DNA of 64,000 nucleotides from Parablautia intestinalis (GCA_003612395.1 RAYQ01000021.1:1-64000); one strand, 5' to 3'; counted from the first letter of the stretch, positions 52,615-61,352 are shown. Program-made: numbers and translations. The notes: generated by a model not told the origin, from the letters alone.

Positions 52615-53427
52615 TTACAGCTCTGCTATGCGTAGCACCTCTTCAAACTTCATTTTCCCTCCAAATAAATCCAGCGCACTTCCGATGGTTACATCCACTC
52701 TGCCCCTTCCCAGCGTCTTTATTTTTTCAAGATCATCAAAATTATGTACCCCTCCGGCATAGGTTACAGGGTTGCAGCGCTGCCTTCCAAGCATTTCCAC
52801 GAGCTCCTGCTCGATCCCCTGAGCCTTTCCCTCCACATCCACCGCATGAATTAAAAATTCTCCGCAGTAACCGGAAAGCTCTCTGATAGTATCCTCATTC
52901 AGCCTTACGTCCGTATAATTCTGCCACCTGTCAGTAACAATATAATAATCCTGCTTCCCTCTAAGATCGCCCTCTTTCTCCTGACAGTTCCCTTTTTTCC
53001 GGCAGCTTAAATCCAGTACAAGCCGCTCCTTCCCCACTGCTGCCACCATTTCCATAAGCCGATCATAGTGCAGCTTTCCTTCCTTAAATACATAAGAAGT
53101 TACAATCACATGGCTGGCTCCCGCATTTAAAAATTCATCCGCCACAGCCGGGGTGATGCCGCCCCCTACCTGAAGCCCGCCCGGATAAGCCTTAAGCGCC
53201 TCTATGGCCTGCTCCCTGGTTTTTCCATAATATTCGCTACCCGGGGGATTTAATAAAATAATATGTCCTCCTTTTAATCCTTTTTCCTTATATAATCGTG
53301 CAAAAAAAGCAGCATCCTGCAACGATACAAAATTTTCCGCGGCCTGATTCCCCTGATCCCGAAGACTCCCGCCTACAATTTGTTTCACCTTCCCGTTATG
53401 AATGTCAATACATGGCCTGAATTTCAT
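52615..53427 (-). CDS. hisA: eukaryote-type HisA isomerase
   Basis: 270 residues from the ATG at 53427 (GAGGG 5 nt before it; an ATG 4 codons upstream is weaker). It is a TIM barrel: FRPCIDIHNGKVKQIVGGSL, then GLQVGGGITPAVADEFLNAG and YAGGVHNFDDLEKIKTLGRG. The family is the HIS6-like branch of ProFAR isomerase, found in fungi and in some Clostridia, distinct from classical bacterial HisA (about 240 residues). It acts in histidine synthesis. No other his genes are here. Confidence 0.85.
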   Translation of the reverse strand: MKFRPCIDIHNGKVKQIVGGSLRDQGNQAAENFVSLQDAAFFARLYKEKGLKGGHIILLNPPGSEYYGKTREQAIEALKAYPGGLQVGGGITPAVADEFLNAGASHVIVTSYVFKEGKLHYDRLMEMVAAVGKERLVLDLSCRKKGNCQEKEGDLRGKQDYYIVTDRWQNYTDVRLNEDTIRELSGYCGEFLIHAVDVEGKAQGIEQELVEMLGRQRCNPVTYAGGVHNFDDLEKIKTLGRGRVDVTIGSALDLFGGKMKFEEVLRIAEL

Positions 53428-53554
53428 GCTTTCCCTCATTTCTGTGCTGCTTTATTGCACAAAGCCAAGTTTGTGGATGCAGCTTATTGTTCAGTATATC
53501 ACATTTTTACTAAAATTACTTTTTTGAAATACTTTTTCCCGCAAATGCTTTTTT

Positions 53555-53602
53555 AATACTTTTCTTTAAGAATACTTTTCTTTAAGAATACTTTTCTTTA
53601 TT
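53555..53602. repeat. 16-bp tandem repeat, three units
   Basis: AATACTTTTCTTTAAG is repeated at 53555 and 53571; the third unit at 53587 ends TATT. It lies in the intergenic region before the Asn-rich lipoprotein gene and could change in copy number by slippage. Confidence 0.8.
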
Positions 53603-53686
53603 CTGCACATAATAGCAGGAGAACTGGCAATCCTGCAGTTCGCAATTGGGCTTTTATATGGAAGGAAATATGATTGGAGGCAAATT

Positions 53687-54265
53687 ATGAAAAAAATGAG
53701 AAAAATGATTTCGGTATCTCTTGTCATTACAATGCTCTGTGTTTTAACAGCCTGCGGAACTGACAAAAATAAAAACACAGATGATATGGCTGGAAATACC
53801 AACACCACAGAGAATGGCTCTGCCGGAGGCAATAACACTGCCGGCAGCACAAACGGCAATGGTTCGTCAGAGAACAATACAAATGCAGGCTCGAATAATG
53901 GATCCGGCGATAATAATCTGACAGGAAATAGCGCAGGAGACAATGACAATGCATCTGACAACGGCACAAATGCTACAAACAGTGCAAATGATAATGGCGA
54001 TACCGTAAATGATCAGAATAGTAATGGTAACGGTAATGTAAACAGCGCAACTTCAGGAAATGACAACGATGATGATTCCCTTTTGGAAAATGCCGGTGAC
54101 GCAGTAAGCGATGTGGTTGATGACGTGGCAAACGGAGTATCCGATATCACAGATGATATAACCGGCAATGGAAATAACCAGAATGAAGACAATAATAATA
54201 TCGGCTCTACAGCCAATAATTCTAACAGCAATACCACCACTGGCAGCACTACTGCAAGAAGATAG
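53687..54265 (+). CDS. Asn/Gly/Asp-rich lipoprotein
   Basis: 192 residues: lipobox LTAC at about 22-25, then almost entirely Asn, Gly, Ser, Thr and Asp, with one more ordered acidic stretch (LLENAGDAVSDVVDDVANGV, then SDITDDITGNG, about 130-158). It reads like a disordered surface stalk, perhaps a spacer with a short amphipathic helix. A good GGAGG site precedes the ATG. A terminator follows. Confidence 0.8.
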   Translation: MKKMRKMISVSLVITMLCVLTACGTDKNKNTDDMAGNTNTTENGSAGGNNTAGSTNGNGSSENNTNAGSNNGSGDNNLTGNSAGDNDNASDNGTNATNSANDNGDTVNDQNSNGNGNVNSATSGNDNDDDSLLENAGDAVSDVVDDVANGVSDITDDITGNGNNQNEDNNNIGSTANNSNSNTTTGSTTARR

Positions 54266-54301
54266 CCTCACTAAGACGGACTATTGAGACCATCTGTCTG
54301 C

Positions 54302-54344
54302 ACAAGCCGGGAACCTGCTATCAGATTCCCGGCTTGTTGTTTTA
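54302..54344 (+). terminator. rho-independent terminator
   Basis: CAAGCCGGGAA and TTCCCGGCTTG form an 11-bp stem, followed by TTGTTTT. It closes the lipoprotein gene. Confidence 0.8.
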
Positions 54345-54346
54345 TT

Positions 54347-54377
54347 ACAATAAGCCAGCTTGCGAAGCATTCTTTTT
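54347..54377 (-). repeat. 37-bp palindromic repeat, partial
   Basis: ACAATAAGCCAGCTTGCG to AAGCAT, reverse orientation, next to the dapB stop at 54381; the gene-proximal end has decayed into a T-run. Confidence 0.65.
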
Positions 54378-54380
54378 TCA

Positions 54381-55136
54381 TCAGCCGATTACATGGCTCA
54401 TATCATATAATCCCGCAGGTTTGCCTTTCAAAAATTTTGCCGCCTGAATAGCGCCTTTTCCAAAAACAGCCTTGGAATATGCCCGGTGAGAAAAGGTAAT
54501 CACTTCATCTGCCCCGGCAAAAATCACATCATGATCTCCCACGATAGTGCCGCCTCTGACCGCTGAAAATCCAATTTCCTTTTTAGGACGCTGCTGTCTT
54601 CTTTCGCTTCTGTCATAAACATATTCGTATTCCCCGTTCAAGGCTTCATTGACAGCATCTCCAAGGGCAAGAGCCGTGCCGCTTGGCGCATCCACCTTAA
54701 GTCTGTGATGTTTTTCCACAATCTCAATGTCAAATCCGGCCGGCGCCAGTATGGCAGCCGCATCCTTTAAAAGCTTCATCAGCATATTGATTCCCAGAGA
54801 CATATTAGCAGATTTAAGGATAGCCACCTCTTTGGAGGCCTCCTCTACCTTTGTAAGCTGTTCTTTGCAAAGTCCCGTGGTGCAAAGGACACAGGGCGTA
54901 TGTTCCTTTACGCAATATTCCAGCAGGCCGTCCACTGCAGGCGCCACACTAAAGTCAATAACCACATCCCCTCTCACATCACACTGTCGGATATCTGAAA
55001 AGACCGGAAAAGAATTTTTCCCCTCATCAAAAGTATCCACACCGGCCACCACCGTGATTTCCTCATCATCCTTGAGCAAATCCAAAATCGTATGGCCCAT
55101 TTTGCCATTGCATCCGTGAATAATTACATTTGTCAT
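54381..55136 (-). CDS. dapB: 4-hydroxy-tetrahydrodipicolinate reductase
   Basis: 251 residues: N-terminal dinucleotide-binding motif IHGCNGKMGHT, then the DapB signature EKHHRLKVDAPSGTA and the C-terminal ADEVITFSHRAYSK. It reduces the product of DapA with NAD(P)H in lysine and meso-diaminopimelate synthesis. It lies 116 bp after dapA on the same strand and is probably controlled by the same lysine riboswitch. AAAGGAG precedes the ATG. Confidence 0.95.
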   Translation of the reverse strand: MTNVIIHGCNGKMGHTILDLLKDDEEITVVAGVDTFDEGKNSFPVFSDIRQCDVRGDVVIDFSVAPAVDGLLEYCVKEHTPCVLCTTGLCKEQLTKVEEASKEVAILKSANMSLGINMLMKLLKDAAAILAPAGFDIEIVEKHHRLKVDAPSGTALALGDAVNEALNGEYEYVYDRSERRQQRPKKEIGFSAVRGGTIVGDHDVIFAGADEVITFSHRAYSKAVFGKGAIQAAKFLKGKPAGLYDMSHVIG

Positions 55137-55158
55137 AAAAAATCATGCTCCTTTCCCG

Positions 55159-55195
55159 GCAAACGCTCTCAACGCTTTCCTCTGCTGCATATTGT
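55159..55195 (+). repeat. 37-bp palindromic repeat, degenerate
   Basis: GGCAAACGCTCTCAACGC to GCTGCATATTGT keeps the length and both ends of the family. It lies between dapA and dapB. Confidence 0.4.
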
Positions 55196-55252
55196 AAAAA
55201 ACCCCTTCATATAATTGCCTGCTTTCCGTAAAAGCCGCAGCAATCCGCATTT

Positions 55253-56137
55253 TTATAAAATGCCGTAATCCTTCATTGCTTTTTCCAGCCTGACAGCATT
55301 TTCCTCTTCCATCTCCGTAAGAGGCATCCGCAAAGTGCCTGCACCTTTTCCCATTAAATTCAGCGCCTTCTTTACAGGAATCGGATTCACCTCGCAGAAC
55401 AGTGCGTTGCATAAAGGAATTGCCCGCAGCTGTTCCTGACAGCTTCCCGCCACGTCCCCTTCAAAAAATTTTGCACAGATGTCATGGGTCTGCCTGGGTG
55501 CCACATTGGAAAGCACTGATATGACGCCCTTTGCGCCAAGTGCAAGGAGAGGTACAATCTGATTATCATTACCGGAATACAAATCCACCTTTCCGTCTGC
55601 AAGAGACATCAACCTGACAATCTGGCTGATATTGTCGCTTGCTTCCTTAACTCCCACTATATTCTCAACGTCCTTACACAGCCTTACCACTGTTTCAGGC
55701 GCAATATTACAGCCTGTGCGGCTGGGCACATTATAAAGAATGCAGGGTATTTTTACGGAATCCGCAATAGTTTTATAATGCTGATACAGCCCGTTTTGAG
55801 TAGCCTTATTATAATAAGGAGAAACCAAAAGCAGCCCGTTCACGCCGAATTTTTCCGCCTCTGTGGAAAGATATACCGCCGTTTCCGTACAGTTTGAACC
55901 GGTTCCTGCAACCACCGGAATGCGTCCTGCAACCTTTTCCACACAGTATTTAATCACATCCAAATGCTCCTCATGGGTTAAAGTGGATGATTCTCCTGTA
56001 GTTCCGCATACAATAATTGCATCCGTTCCCCCTGCAATCTGATCTTCAATCAGCTGCGCAAATTTTTCATAATCCACTTCTCTGTTTTCTTTAAAAGGTG
56101 TGACAATTGCAACACCTGCCCCTGTAAAAACTGCCAT
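55253..56137 (-). CDS. dapA: 4-hydroxy-tetrahydrodipicolinate synthase
   Basis: 294 residues, TIM barrel: GTTGESSTLTHEEH near 45, the tyrosine motif YNVPSRTGCNIAPETV and Schiff-base lysine in VGVKEASDN (about 160), and GNDNQIVPLLALGAKGVIS. It condenses pyruvate with aspartate semialdehyde, the first step toward lysine and diaminopimelate for peptidoglycan. The ribosome site AAGGAGG lies before the ATG. A lysine riboswitch leads the transcript. Confidence 0.95.
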   Translation of the reverse strand: MAVFTGAGVAIVTPFKENREVDYEKFAQLIEDQIAGGTDAIIVCGTTGESSTLTHEEHLDVIKYCVEKVAGRIPVVAGTGSNCTETAVYLSTEAEKFGVNGLLLVSPYYNKATQNGLYQHYKTIADSVKIPCILYNVPSRTGCNIAPETVVRLCKDVENIVGVKEASDNISQIVRLMSLADGKVDLYSGNDNQIVPLLALGAKGVISVLSNVAPRQTHDICAKFFEGDVAGSCQEQLRAIPLCNALFCEVNPIPVKKALNLMGKGAGTLRMPLTEMEEENAVRLEKAMKDYGIL

Positions 56138-56167
56138 GTCTTTTCCTCCTTAAATGAATTCCTTACT

Positions 56168-56390
56168 AAAAAATCGATGCACCCTTTGCGCACCGACTCA
56201 TCCCAAATTTCTTTCATCGGATAGCGCCCCATCATTGCTGATGACAGTCATACAATTCTTCACTGTATGCCCAAGAATATGTCCGCAGGATACCTATTCT
56301 TTCGGCGTTTTTTCCTTTCGTTTCTCTTCTCCTGTGCCTGCCACATCCAAAAAACTACTCATAAAACACGCAACCTCTATCTCTGTAGCT
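56168..56390 (-). promoter_or_regulatory. lysine riboswitch (L box) with terminator
   Basis: The minus-strand leader holds the L-box landmarks: ATAGAGGTTGCG, ATGAGTAG, AACGCCGAAAG, GGGCATACAGTGAAGAATTG, ATGACTGTCA and GGGGCGCTATCCGATGAAAG, in the right order over about 180 nt. It ends in a stem (CGGTGC/GCATCG) followed by ATTTTTT (56168-56195), the expression-platform terminator. Lysine should favour termination and reduce dapA-dapB. Confidence 0.88.
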
Positions 56391-56422
56391 TATTAAATTG
56401 TAATTTTCTTTATCATAAAAAT

Positions 56423-56451
56423 ATCATAGCACCATGCGGCCTTAGTGTCAA
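56423..56451 (-). promoter_or_regulatory. sigma-A promoter of dapA
   Basis: TTGACA (56451-56446), 17-bp spacer, TATGAT (56428-56423) on the minus strand, about 33 bp before the riboswitch. Confidence 0.8.
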
Positions 56452-56502
56452 CGCGCAGATGCTATGATTTTATGCTGAACATTATGCAAAATATGCGGCT
56501 CC

Positions 56503-56994
56503 TTACCCTACCTGATAATTTTCAATTTTGGAAACCTCGTCCGCCAGTCTGCAGGCTTCGTCACTCAGATAATTTCCAGTCAGAATTACGTCCATATTCT
56601 CACCCCGGAGTGCAAGGAGCTGCCCCAGGTTATCCACCGTCATAATTCCATAATTAATCAGACCAAGCACCTCGTCCAAAATCAAAAGATCGCATTCCCC
56701 TGTGGCCAGAACCTTCTTCGCAAATTGCATTCCGTTTTTTATATTGATAATCTCATCCTCTTTTTCTTCCTGACTTAATTCATCAAACCCTTTATCCATC
56801 TTTGCAAAGCTGAAAATCTTAATTTCAGGTTCAAGCCTGCCTAAAAGTTCTGAATCTGCAAGTCCCTTTCCCTTAAGAAACTGGATAATAACAACACTCT
56901 TGCCGGAAGATGCCATCATCACCGCTCTCCCCAAAGCGGCAGGCGATTTTCCATGACCATCTCCACTGTATATATAGACCGATCCCTGTTTCAT
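56503..56994 (-). CDS. corrinoid adenosyltransferase-like protein (CobA/CobO/BtuR type)
   Basis: 163 residues with the P-loop variant GDGHGKSPAALG (residues 11-22), the LLILDEVLGLINYG motif and IIQFLKGKG. The family transfers an adenosyl group from ATP to cob(I)alamin or its precursors. It is slightly short but covers the whole fold, including the C-terminal NYLSDEACRLADEVSKI. The gene stands alone; no other cobalamin genes are near. Confidence 0.82.
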   Translation of the reverse strand: MKQGSVYIYSGDGHGKSPAALGRAVMMASSGKSVVIIQFLKGKGLADSELLGRLEPEIKIFSFAKMDKGFDELSQEEKEDEIINIKNGMQFAKKVLATGECDLLILDEVLGLINYGIMTVDNLGQLLALRGENMDVILTGNYLSDEACRLADEVSKIENYQVG

Positions 56995-57072
56995 AAATGC
57001 ACCTCATATGAATATTGTTTGAATTCCGTTTTTATAATATCATAGAAATGCATAAAAATCAATAAACTGCTG

Positions 57073-57702
57073 TTATTCCTCCACAAGTTCCAACTTACTT
57101 ACGGATACCTCATATGCAACCCGCTTTTCCGCGTCATCATCAGATATCCTTTTCATATATTCTCTGCTCTGAATCCTCCCCCATATTTCACATCTGGTTC
57201 CCACTGAAAAATTGCTTGCAAACCTGGCATTGCGTCCCCAGCAGATACAGGGGATATAATCGCTTTTTCCATAAGGCCTGTTCACAGCCAGCAGCAGATC
57301 TGCAATTTCCCTTCCAAGAGGTGTTTTCCGATAAATAGGCTCCTTACATATGTAACCATCCAGATAAATCTGATTTGTTTTTGAACTCTCCGGTGTCTCA
57401 TCCACAAATTCAATTTCTCTCGCAAAAACGGAAAGTACCAGCCGGTTTTTACGTTCTTCATGACGGTTATAAGAACGAAACTGACCCTGAACCATAACAT
57501 TAAGGCCCTTATAATCCTCCTGCACATCAAGGAGCCGTTCCGAAACCATCAGAGGGATAACATCGCTGGAATCGCTTAATCTTGGCACATTTACATCCAC
57601 CATATAAAAGCCTTCTCCAAAAATCTCATGACTGAACACAAAATCACTGACGATTTCCCCCATAACCACCACCTGGTTGTTTTCAATTACCTTATCTGTC
57701 AT
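57073..57702 (-). CDS. SSB-like OB-fold protein, two OB halves
   Basis: 209 residues. The first half (about 8-105, NNQVVVMGEIVSDFVFSHEI) and the second (about 108-205, NQIYLDGYICKEPIYRKTPL, then DYIPCICWGRNARFA) each look like one SSB-type OB fold, so the polypeptide is an internal duplication of the single-stranded DNA-binding fold. The acidic PF tail of main SSB proteins is absent (it ends KLELVEE). It may replace or accompany SSB on mobile or stress-associated DNA. Confidence 0.75.
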   Translation of the reverse strand: MTDKVIENNQVVVMGEIVSDFVFSHEIFGEGFYMVDVNVPRLSDSSDVIPLMVSERLLDVQEDYKGLNVMVQGQFRSYNRHEERKNRLVLSVFAREIEFVDETPESSKTNQIYLDGYICKEPIYRKTPLGREIADLLLAVNRPYGKSDYIPCICWGRNARFASNFSVGTRCEIWGRIQSREYMKRISDDDAEKRVAYEVSVSKLELVEE

Positions 57703-57818
57703 CTTTGTTCTCCCTTCTTACCTTTTTAAGAATTTTTTCCTGTCATATACTATTCATTATATAGAAAAATATTTGTATTAGAACGTTTAGTTATCGCGCT
57801 ATATCGCGCGATTTTGTA

Positions 57819-57848
57819 TTTACAAGGCATGCAGGTTAGTGCTATACT
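57819..57848 (+). promoter_or_regulatory. promoter of typA
   Basis: TTTACA (57819-57824), 18-bp spacer, TATACT (57843-57848). Two direct copies of TATCGCGC lie just upstream (about 57792-57807). Confidence 0.6.
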
Positions 57849-57911
57849 AAAACAGTTTGAAATTGTAACACCCTGTATTTTTATCAGTATTCACCTAATT
57901 AAAAAGGAAAA

Positions 57912-57947
57912 CAAACGTTGTCAGGCTTCGCCGGCCATCCTTATGTG
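57912..57947 (+). repeat. 37-bp palindromic repeat, degenerate, in typA leader
   Basis: AACAAACGTTGTCAGGC to CGGCCATCCTTATGT lies in the 5' leader of typA, an exception to the stop-proximal rule. Confidence 0.5.
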
Positions 57948-57978
57948 AAGAAAAGTGATATGGAAATGAGGTAACATT

Positions 57979-59832
57979 ATGAAGCAACAAAGAGAAGACA
58001 TCAGAAATATAGCAATTATTGCCCATGTTGACCACGGCAAAACCACTCTTGTGGACGAGCTTCTTAAGCAAAGCGGCGTGTTCCGGGAAGGTCAGGAGGT
58101 TGCCGAGCGCATCATGGACTCCAACGATATTGAGAGAGAGCGGGGCATCACCATCCTCTCCAAAAACACTGCCGTAACCTATAAAGGAACCAAAATCAAC
58201 ATCATTGACACCCCGGGCCATGCGGACTTTGGCGGCGAGGTGGAACGTGTCCTTAAGATGGTTAACGGCGTTATTTTAGTGGTGGATGCCTTTGAAGGCG
58301 CCATGCCCCAGACGAAATTTGTGCTGAAAAAAGCGCTGGAATTAAAGCTTCCCGTAATTGTATGCGTAAACAAAATTGACAGGCCGGAAGCCCGGGCCCT
58401 TGAGGTTGTGGATGAAGTGTTAGAACTGTTTCTGGATTTGGACGCAGATGAATCCCAGCTTGACTGTCCCTTTGTTTTTGCCTCTGCCAAGACAGGTACC
58501 GCCACTCTTGATTTAAAGGAGCCCGGCGTCAATATGATGCCGCTTTTTGACACCATCCTTTCTTACATCCCGGCTCCTGAAGGTGATCCCGCGGCCGGTA
58601 CCCAGGTGCTGATCAGCACCATAGATTACAATGAATATGTAGGCCGGATTGGTGTGGGCAAGGTTGACAATGGTACTGTCAAAGTAAATCAGGAGGTTGT
58701 AATTGTAAATCATCACGCTCCTGATACATTAAGAAAAGTTAAAGTCAGCAAGCTTTATGAATTTGACGGTTTAAATAAGGTGGAGGTGGCAACGGCAGAC
58801 ATTGGCTCCATCGTGGCCATATCCGGTATTTCCGACATTCATATCGGAGATACCCTCTGCTCTCCTGACCATCCTGTGCCCATTCCCTTCCAGAAAATTT
58901 CGGAGCCTACCATTGCCATGCATTTTATGATCAATGATTCTCCCTTAGCCGGGCAGGAAGGCAAGTATGTTACCAGCCGCCATATAAGGGATCGTTTATT
59001 TAAAGAGCTTAACACGGATGTGTCCTTAAGAGTGGAGGAAACCGAAACCACCGAGGCCTTTAAGGTATCAGGCCGCGGAGAACTGCACCTTTCCGTACTC
59101 ATCGAAAATATGAGACGGGAAGGCTATGAGTTTGCGGTCAGCAAGGCGGAGGTTCTCTACAAAACAGATGAAAACGGTAAAAAATTAGAGCCTATGGAGC
59201 TTTGCTACATTGACGTTCCCGAGGAATTTTCCGGCTCCGTCATTGAAAAGCTCAGCCAGCGCAAGGGGGAACTGCAGAATATGGGAACAGCTTCATCAGG
59301 CGGCTACATTCGTCTTACCTTTTCTATTCCTTCCAGAGGACTCATTGGCTACCGGGGCGAATTTATGACAGACACCAAAGGCAACGGCATCATGAACACT
59401 GTTTTTGACGGTTATGGCCCTTATAAAGGGGATATCCAGTACCGCAAGCAAGGGTCTTTAATTGCCTTTGAGGCCGGTGAAGCCATCACCTACGGCCTGT
59501 ATAACGCTCAGGAGAGGGGGACTCTCTTTATTGGTCCCGGTGAAAAGGTTTATTCCGGAATGATTGTCGGCCAGAGCGGAAAAGGGGAAGATATTGAGCT
59601 GAATGTCTGCAAAAAGAAGCAGCTGACCAATACACGTTCTTCCAGTGCGGACGAAGCTCTGCGCCTTACCCCTCCTAAGATTCTCAGTTTAGAGCAGGCG
59701 CTTGAATTTATTGATACGGATGAGCTTTTGGAAGTAACACCAAAATCCCTGCGGATCCGCAAAAAAATTCTGGATCCAACCATGCGCAAACGTGCCGCCA
59801 TGCGGGCTGCATCCCTTGCACAAAATCAGTAA
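57979..59832 (+). CDS. typA: ribosome-binding translational GTPase TypA/BipA
   Basis: 617 residues with G1 AHVDHGKTTLVDEL, G2 RERGITIL, G3 DTPGHADFGGEVERVL, G4 NKIDRPEAR, then EF-G-like domains II, III and V (SRGLIGYRGEFMTDTKGNGI), and the TypA-specific C-terminal domain (VCKKKQLTNTRSSSADEALR). It helps 50S assembly and growth at low temperature. The start has GAGGTAAC before it. Three tandem 37-bp repeats and a terminator follow. Confidence 0.96.
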   Translation: MKQQREDIRNIAIIAHVDHGKTTLVDELLKQSGVFREGQEVAERIMDSNDIERERGITILSKNTAVTYKGTKINIIDTPGHADFGGEVERVLKMVNGVILVVDAFEGAMPQTKFVLKKALELKLPVIVCVNKIDRPEARALEVVDEVLELFLDLDADESQLDCPFVFASAKTGTATLDLKEPGVNMMPLFDTILSYIPAPEGDPAAGTQVLISTIDYNEYVGRIGVGKVDNGTVKVNQEVVIVNHHAPDTLRKVKVSKLYEFDGLNKVEVATADIGSIVAISGISDIHIGDTLCSPDHPVPIPFQKISEPTIAMHFMINDSPLAGQEGKYVTSRHIRDRLFKELNTDVSLRVEETETTEAFKVSGRGELHLSVLIENMRREGYEFAVSKAEVLYKTDENGKKLEPMELCYIDVPEEFSGSVIEKLSQRKGELQNMGTASSGGYIRLTFSIPSRGLIGYRGEFMTDTKGNGIMNTVFDGYGPYKGDIQYRKQGSLIAFEAGEAITYGLYNAQERGTLFIGPGEKVYSGMIVGQSGKGEDIELNVCKKKQLTNTRSSSADEALRLTPPKILSLEQALEFIDTDELLEVTPKSLRIRKKILDPTMRKRAAMRAASLAQNQ

Positions 59833-59840
59833 ACCTGCAA

Positions 59841-59951
59841 AACAAACGCCGATACGCTTCGCGAATCGGCTTATTGTAACAAACGCCGTCACGCTTTGAG
59901 AGCCGGCTTATTGTAACAAACGCCGTCACGCTTTGCGGGCCGGCTTATTGT
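59841..59951 (+). repeat. 37-bp palindromic repeat, tandem x3
   Basis: Units at 59841-59877, 59878-59914 and 59915-59951 follow one another with no gap. Each starts AACAAACGCCG and ends CGGCTTATTGT, with a GCCG/CGGC stem inside. The inner positions differ (GATACGCTTCGCGAAT, GTCACGCTTTGAGAGC, GTCACGCTTTGCGGGC). Confidence 0.9.
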
Positions 59952-59957
59952 AAAAAG

Positions 59958-60001
59958 AGCTGATGCATCATGATAAAAGTCAAAGATGCATCAGCTTTTT
60001 T
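59958..60001. terminator. bidirectional terminator
   Basis: AGCTGATGCATC and GATGCATCAGCT form a 12-bp stem, followed by TTTTTT in the plus direction and CTTTTTA in the minus direction. It separates the convergent typA and mgtE. Confidence 0.85.
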
Positions 60002-61352
60002 ATGCTATGTGCAAAAGATGGGTGGCGATCTGGAAATAAACCAGCAGAGACAATACGTCCACAATGGTTGTGATAAAAGGGCTTGCCATAACTGCCGGGT
60101 CAAACCCAATCTTTTTGGCCAGCATGGGAAGCATACATCCCACCACCTTGGCAATCAGCACTGCCGCCACCAATGTAAGGCACACCACAAGCGCCACCGG
60201 CAGACCTACCTTATCAAGCAAAAGGAGTTTCACAAAATTAGCCGCCGACAAGGTAATACCACACAGCAGGGCAACACGCATCTCCTTCCAAAGCACCCGA
60301 AAGCCGTCTTTAAATTCAATCTCATTTAACGATAGTCCGCGAATGATGGTAACACTGGCCTGTCCTCCGGCATTTCCGCCCGTATCCATCAGCATGGGAA
60401 TATAAGCAATGAGCACGCCATATGCCATCAGCGCATCTTCAAACGTTGTGAGAATGCTTCCTGTAAAAGCTGCTGATATCATCAGCAAAAGAAGCCACGG
60501 CATACGTTTTTTCCATGTTTCTATTACACTGGTTTTCATATACGGCTTATCGGAAGGCACAATAGCTGCCATCTTCTCCATATCCTCCGTAGCTTCTTCC
60601 TGCAGAATATCCACAACATCATCTACGGTGATAATTCCTACCAGCCGGTTTTCATTGTCAACCACCGGCATGGCGGTAAAATCGTATTTCTGGAACTGCC
60701 TTGCAACCTCCTCCTGATCCATCATGGTATTGATAAAGATGACATTTTCATGCATGATATCACCAATCACCGCATCTCCGGGACTGATCAGCAGATAGCG
60801 CAGGGCCACTGTTCCCACCAGTGTTCTCTTGGCGTCTAAAACATAGCAGATATTAATGGTCTCGCTGTCCATCCCCACTTTCCTGATGCGGGAGATGGCG
60901 TCCTCCACCGTCATATTTTCCTTTAAATCCACATACTCTACCGTCATAATACTTCCGGCAGAGTCTTCCGGATATCTGAGCAGATGGTTAATATCCCTTC
61001 TGGTATCCGGGTTCGCATTTGCAAGTAATTTCTTTACCACATTAGCAGGCATTTCCTCCAGCAAATCCGTAGCATCATCGGCCATCAGATTATCAATTAT
61101 GCCCGCAGCATCCTTCTCCGAAAGGCTGGTGATAATAAATTGCTGGCTGTCCACCTCCAGGTAAGAAAATACATCCGCTGCCATATTCTTGGGCAAAATG
61201 CGAAAAACCTTAAGCAGGTCTTCCTCATCCATCTCCTCCAGAACAACCGCAATATCGGCAGCATTCATCTCCGCCATCTTCTGACGAAGGCTGGTATACT
61301 GCTTTGTCTTAAGCAGTTCCTTCACTATGTCAAAGTCTCTGATTCCTTCCAT
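60000..61352 (-). CDS. mgtE: magnesium transporter MgtE
   Basis: 450 residues: MgtE N-terminal helical domain (about 20-125, ADVFSYLEVDSQQFIITSLS), paired CBS domains (about 130-260, MTVEYVDLKENMTVEDAIS, then VDDVVDILQEEATEDMEKMA), and five membrane segments with the pore motif MDTGGNAGGQAS. The CBS part closes the Mg2+ channel at high Mg2+. A candidate leader peptide and an inverted-repeat operator lie upstream. Confidence 0.95.
   Translation of the reverse strand: MEGIRDFDIVKELLKTKQYTSLRQKMAEMNAADIAVVLEEMDEEDLLKVFRILPKNMAADVFSYLEVDSQQFIITSLSEKDAAGIIDNLMADDATDLLEEMPANVVKKLLANANPDTRRDINHLLRYPEDSAGSIMTVEYVDLKENMTVEDAISRIRKVGMDSETINICYVLDAKRTLVGTVALRYLLISPGDAVIGDIMHENVIFINTMMDQEEVARQFQKYDFTAMPVVDNENRLVGIITVDDVVDILQEEATEDMEKMAAIVPSDKPYMKTSVIETWKKRMPWLLLLMISAAFTGSILTTFEDALMAYGVLIAYIPMLMDTGGNAGGQASVTIIRGLSLNEIEFKDGFRVLWKEMRVALLCGITLSAANFVKLLLLDKVGLPVALVVCLTLVAAVLIAKVVGCMLPMLAKKIGFDPAVMASPFITTIVDVLSLLVYFQIATHLLHIA

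Noticed and set aside
53727-53969. Cys/Leu-rich minus-strand frames opposite the Asn-rich lipoprotein
   Set aside because: Low-complexity antisense of AAC/AAT/GGC codons; no independent evidence.
59841-59951. Possible CRISPR array
   Set aside because: The 37-bp units abut with no spacers and there are no cas genes; it is a tandem palindromic repeat.
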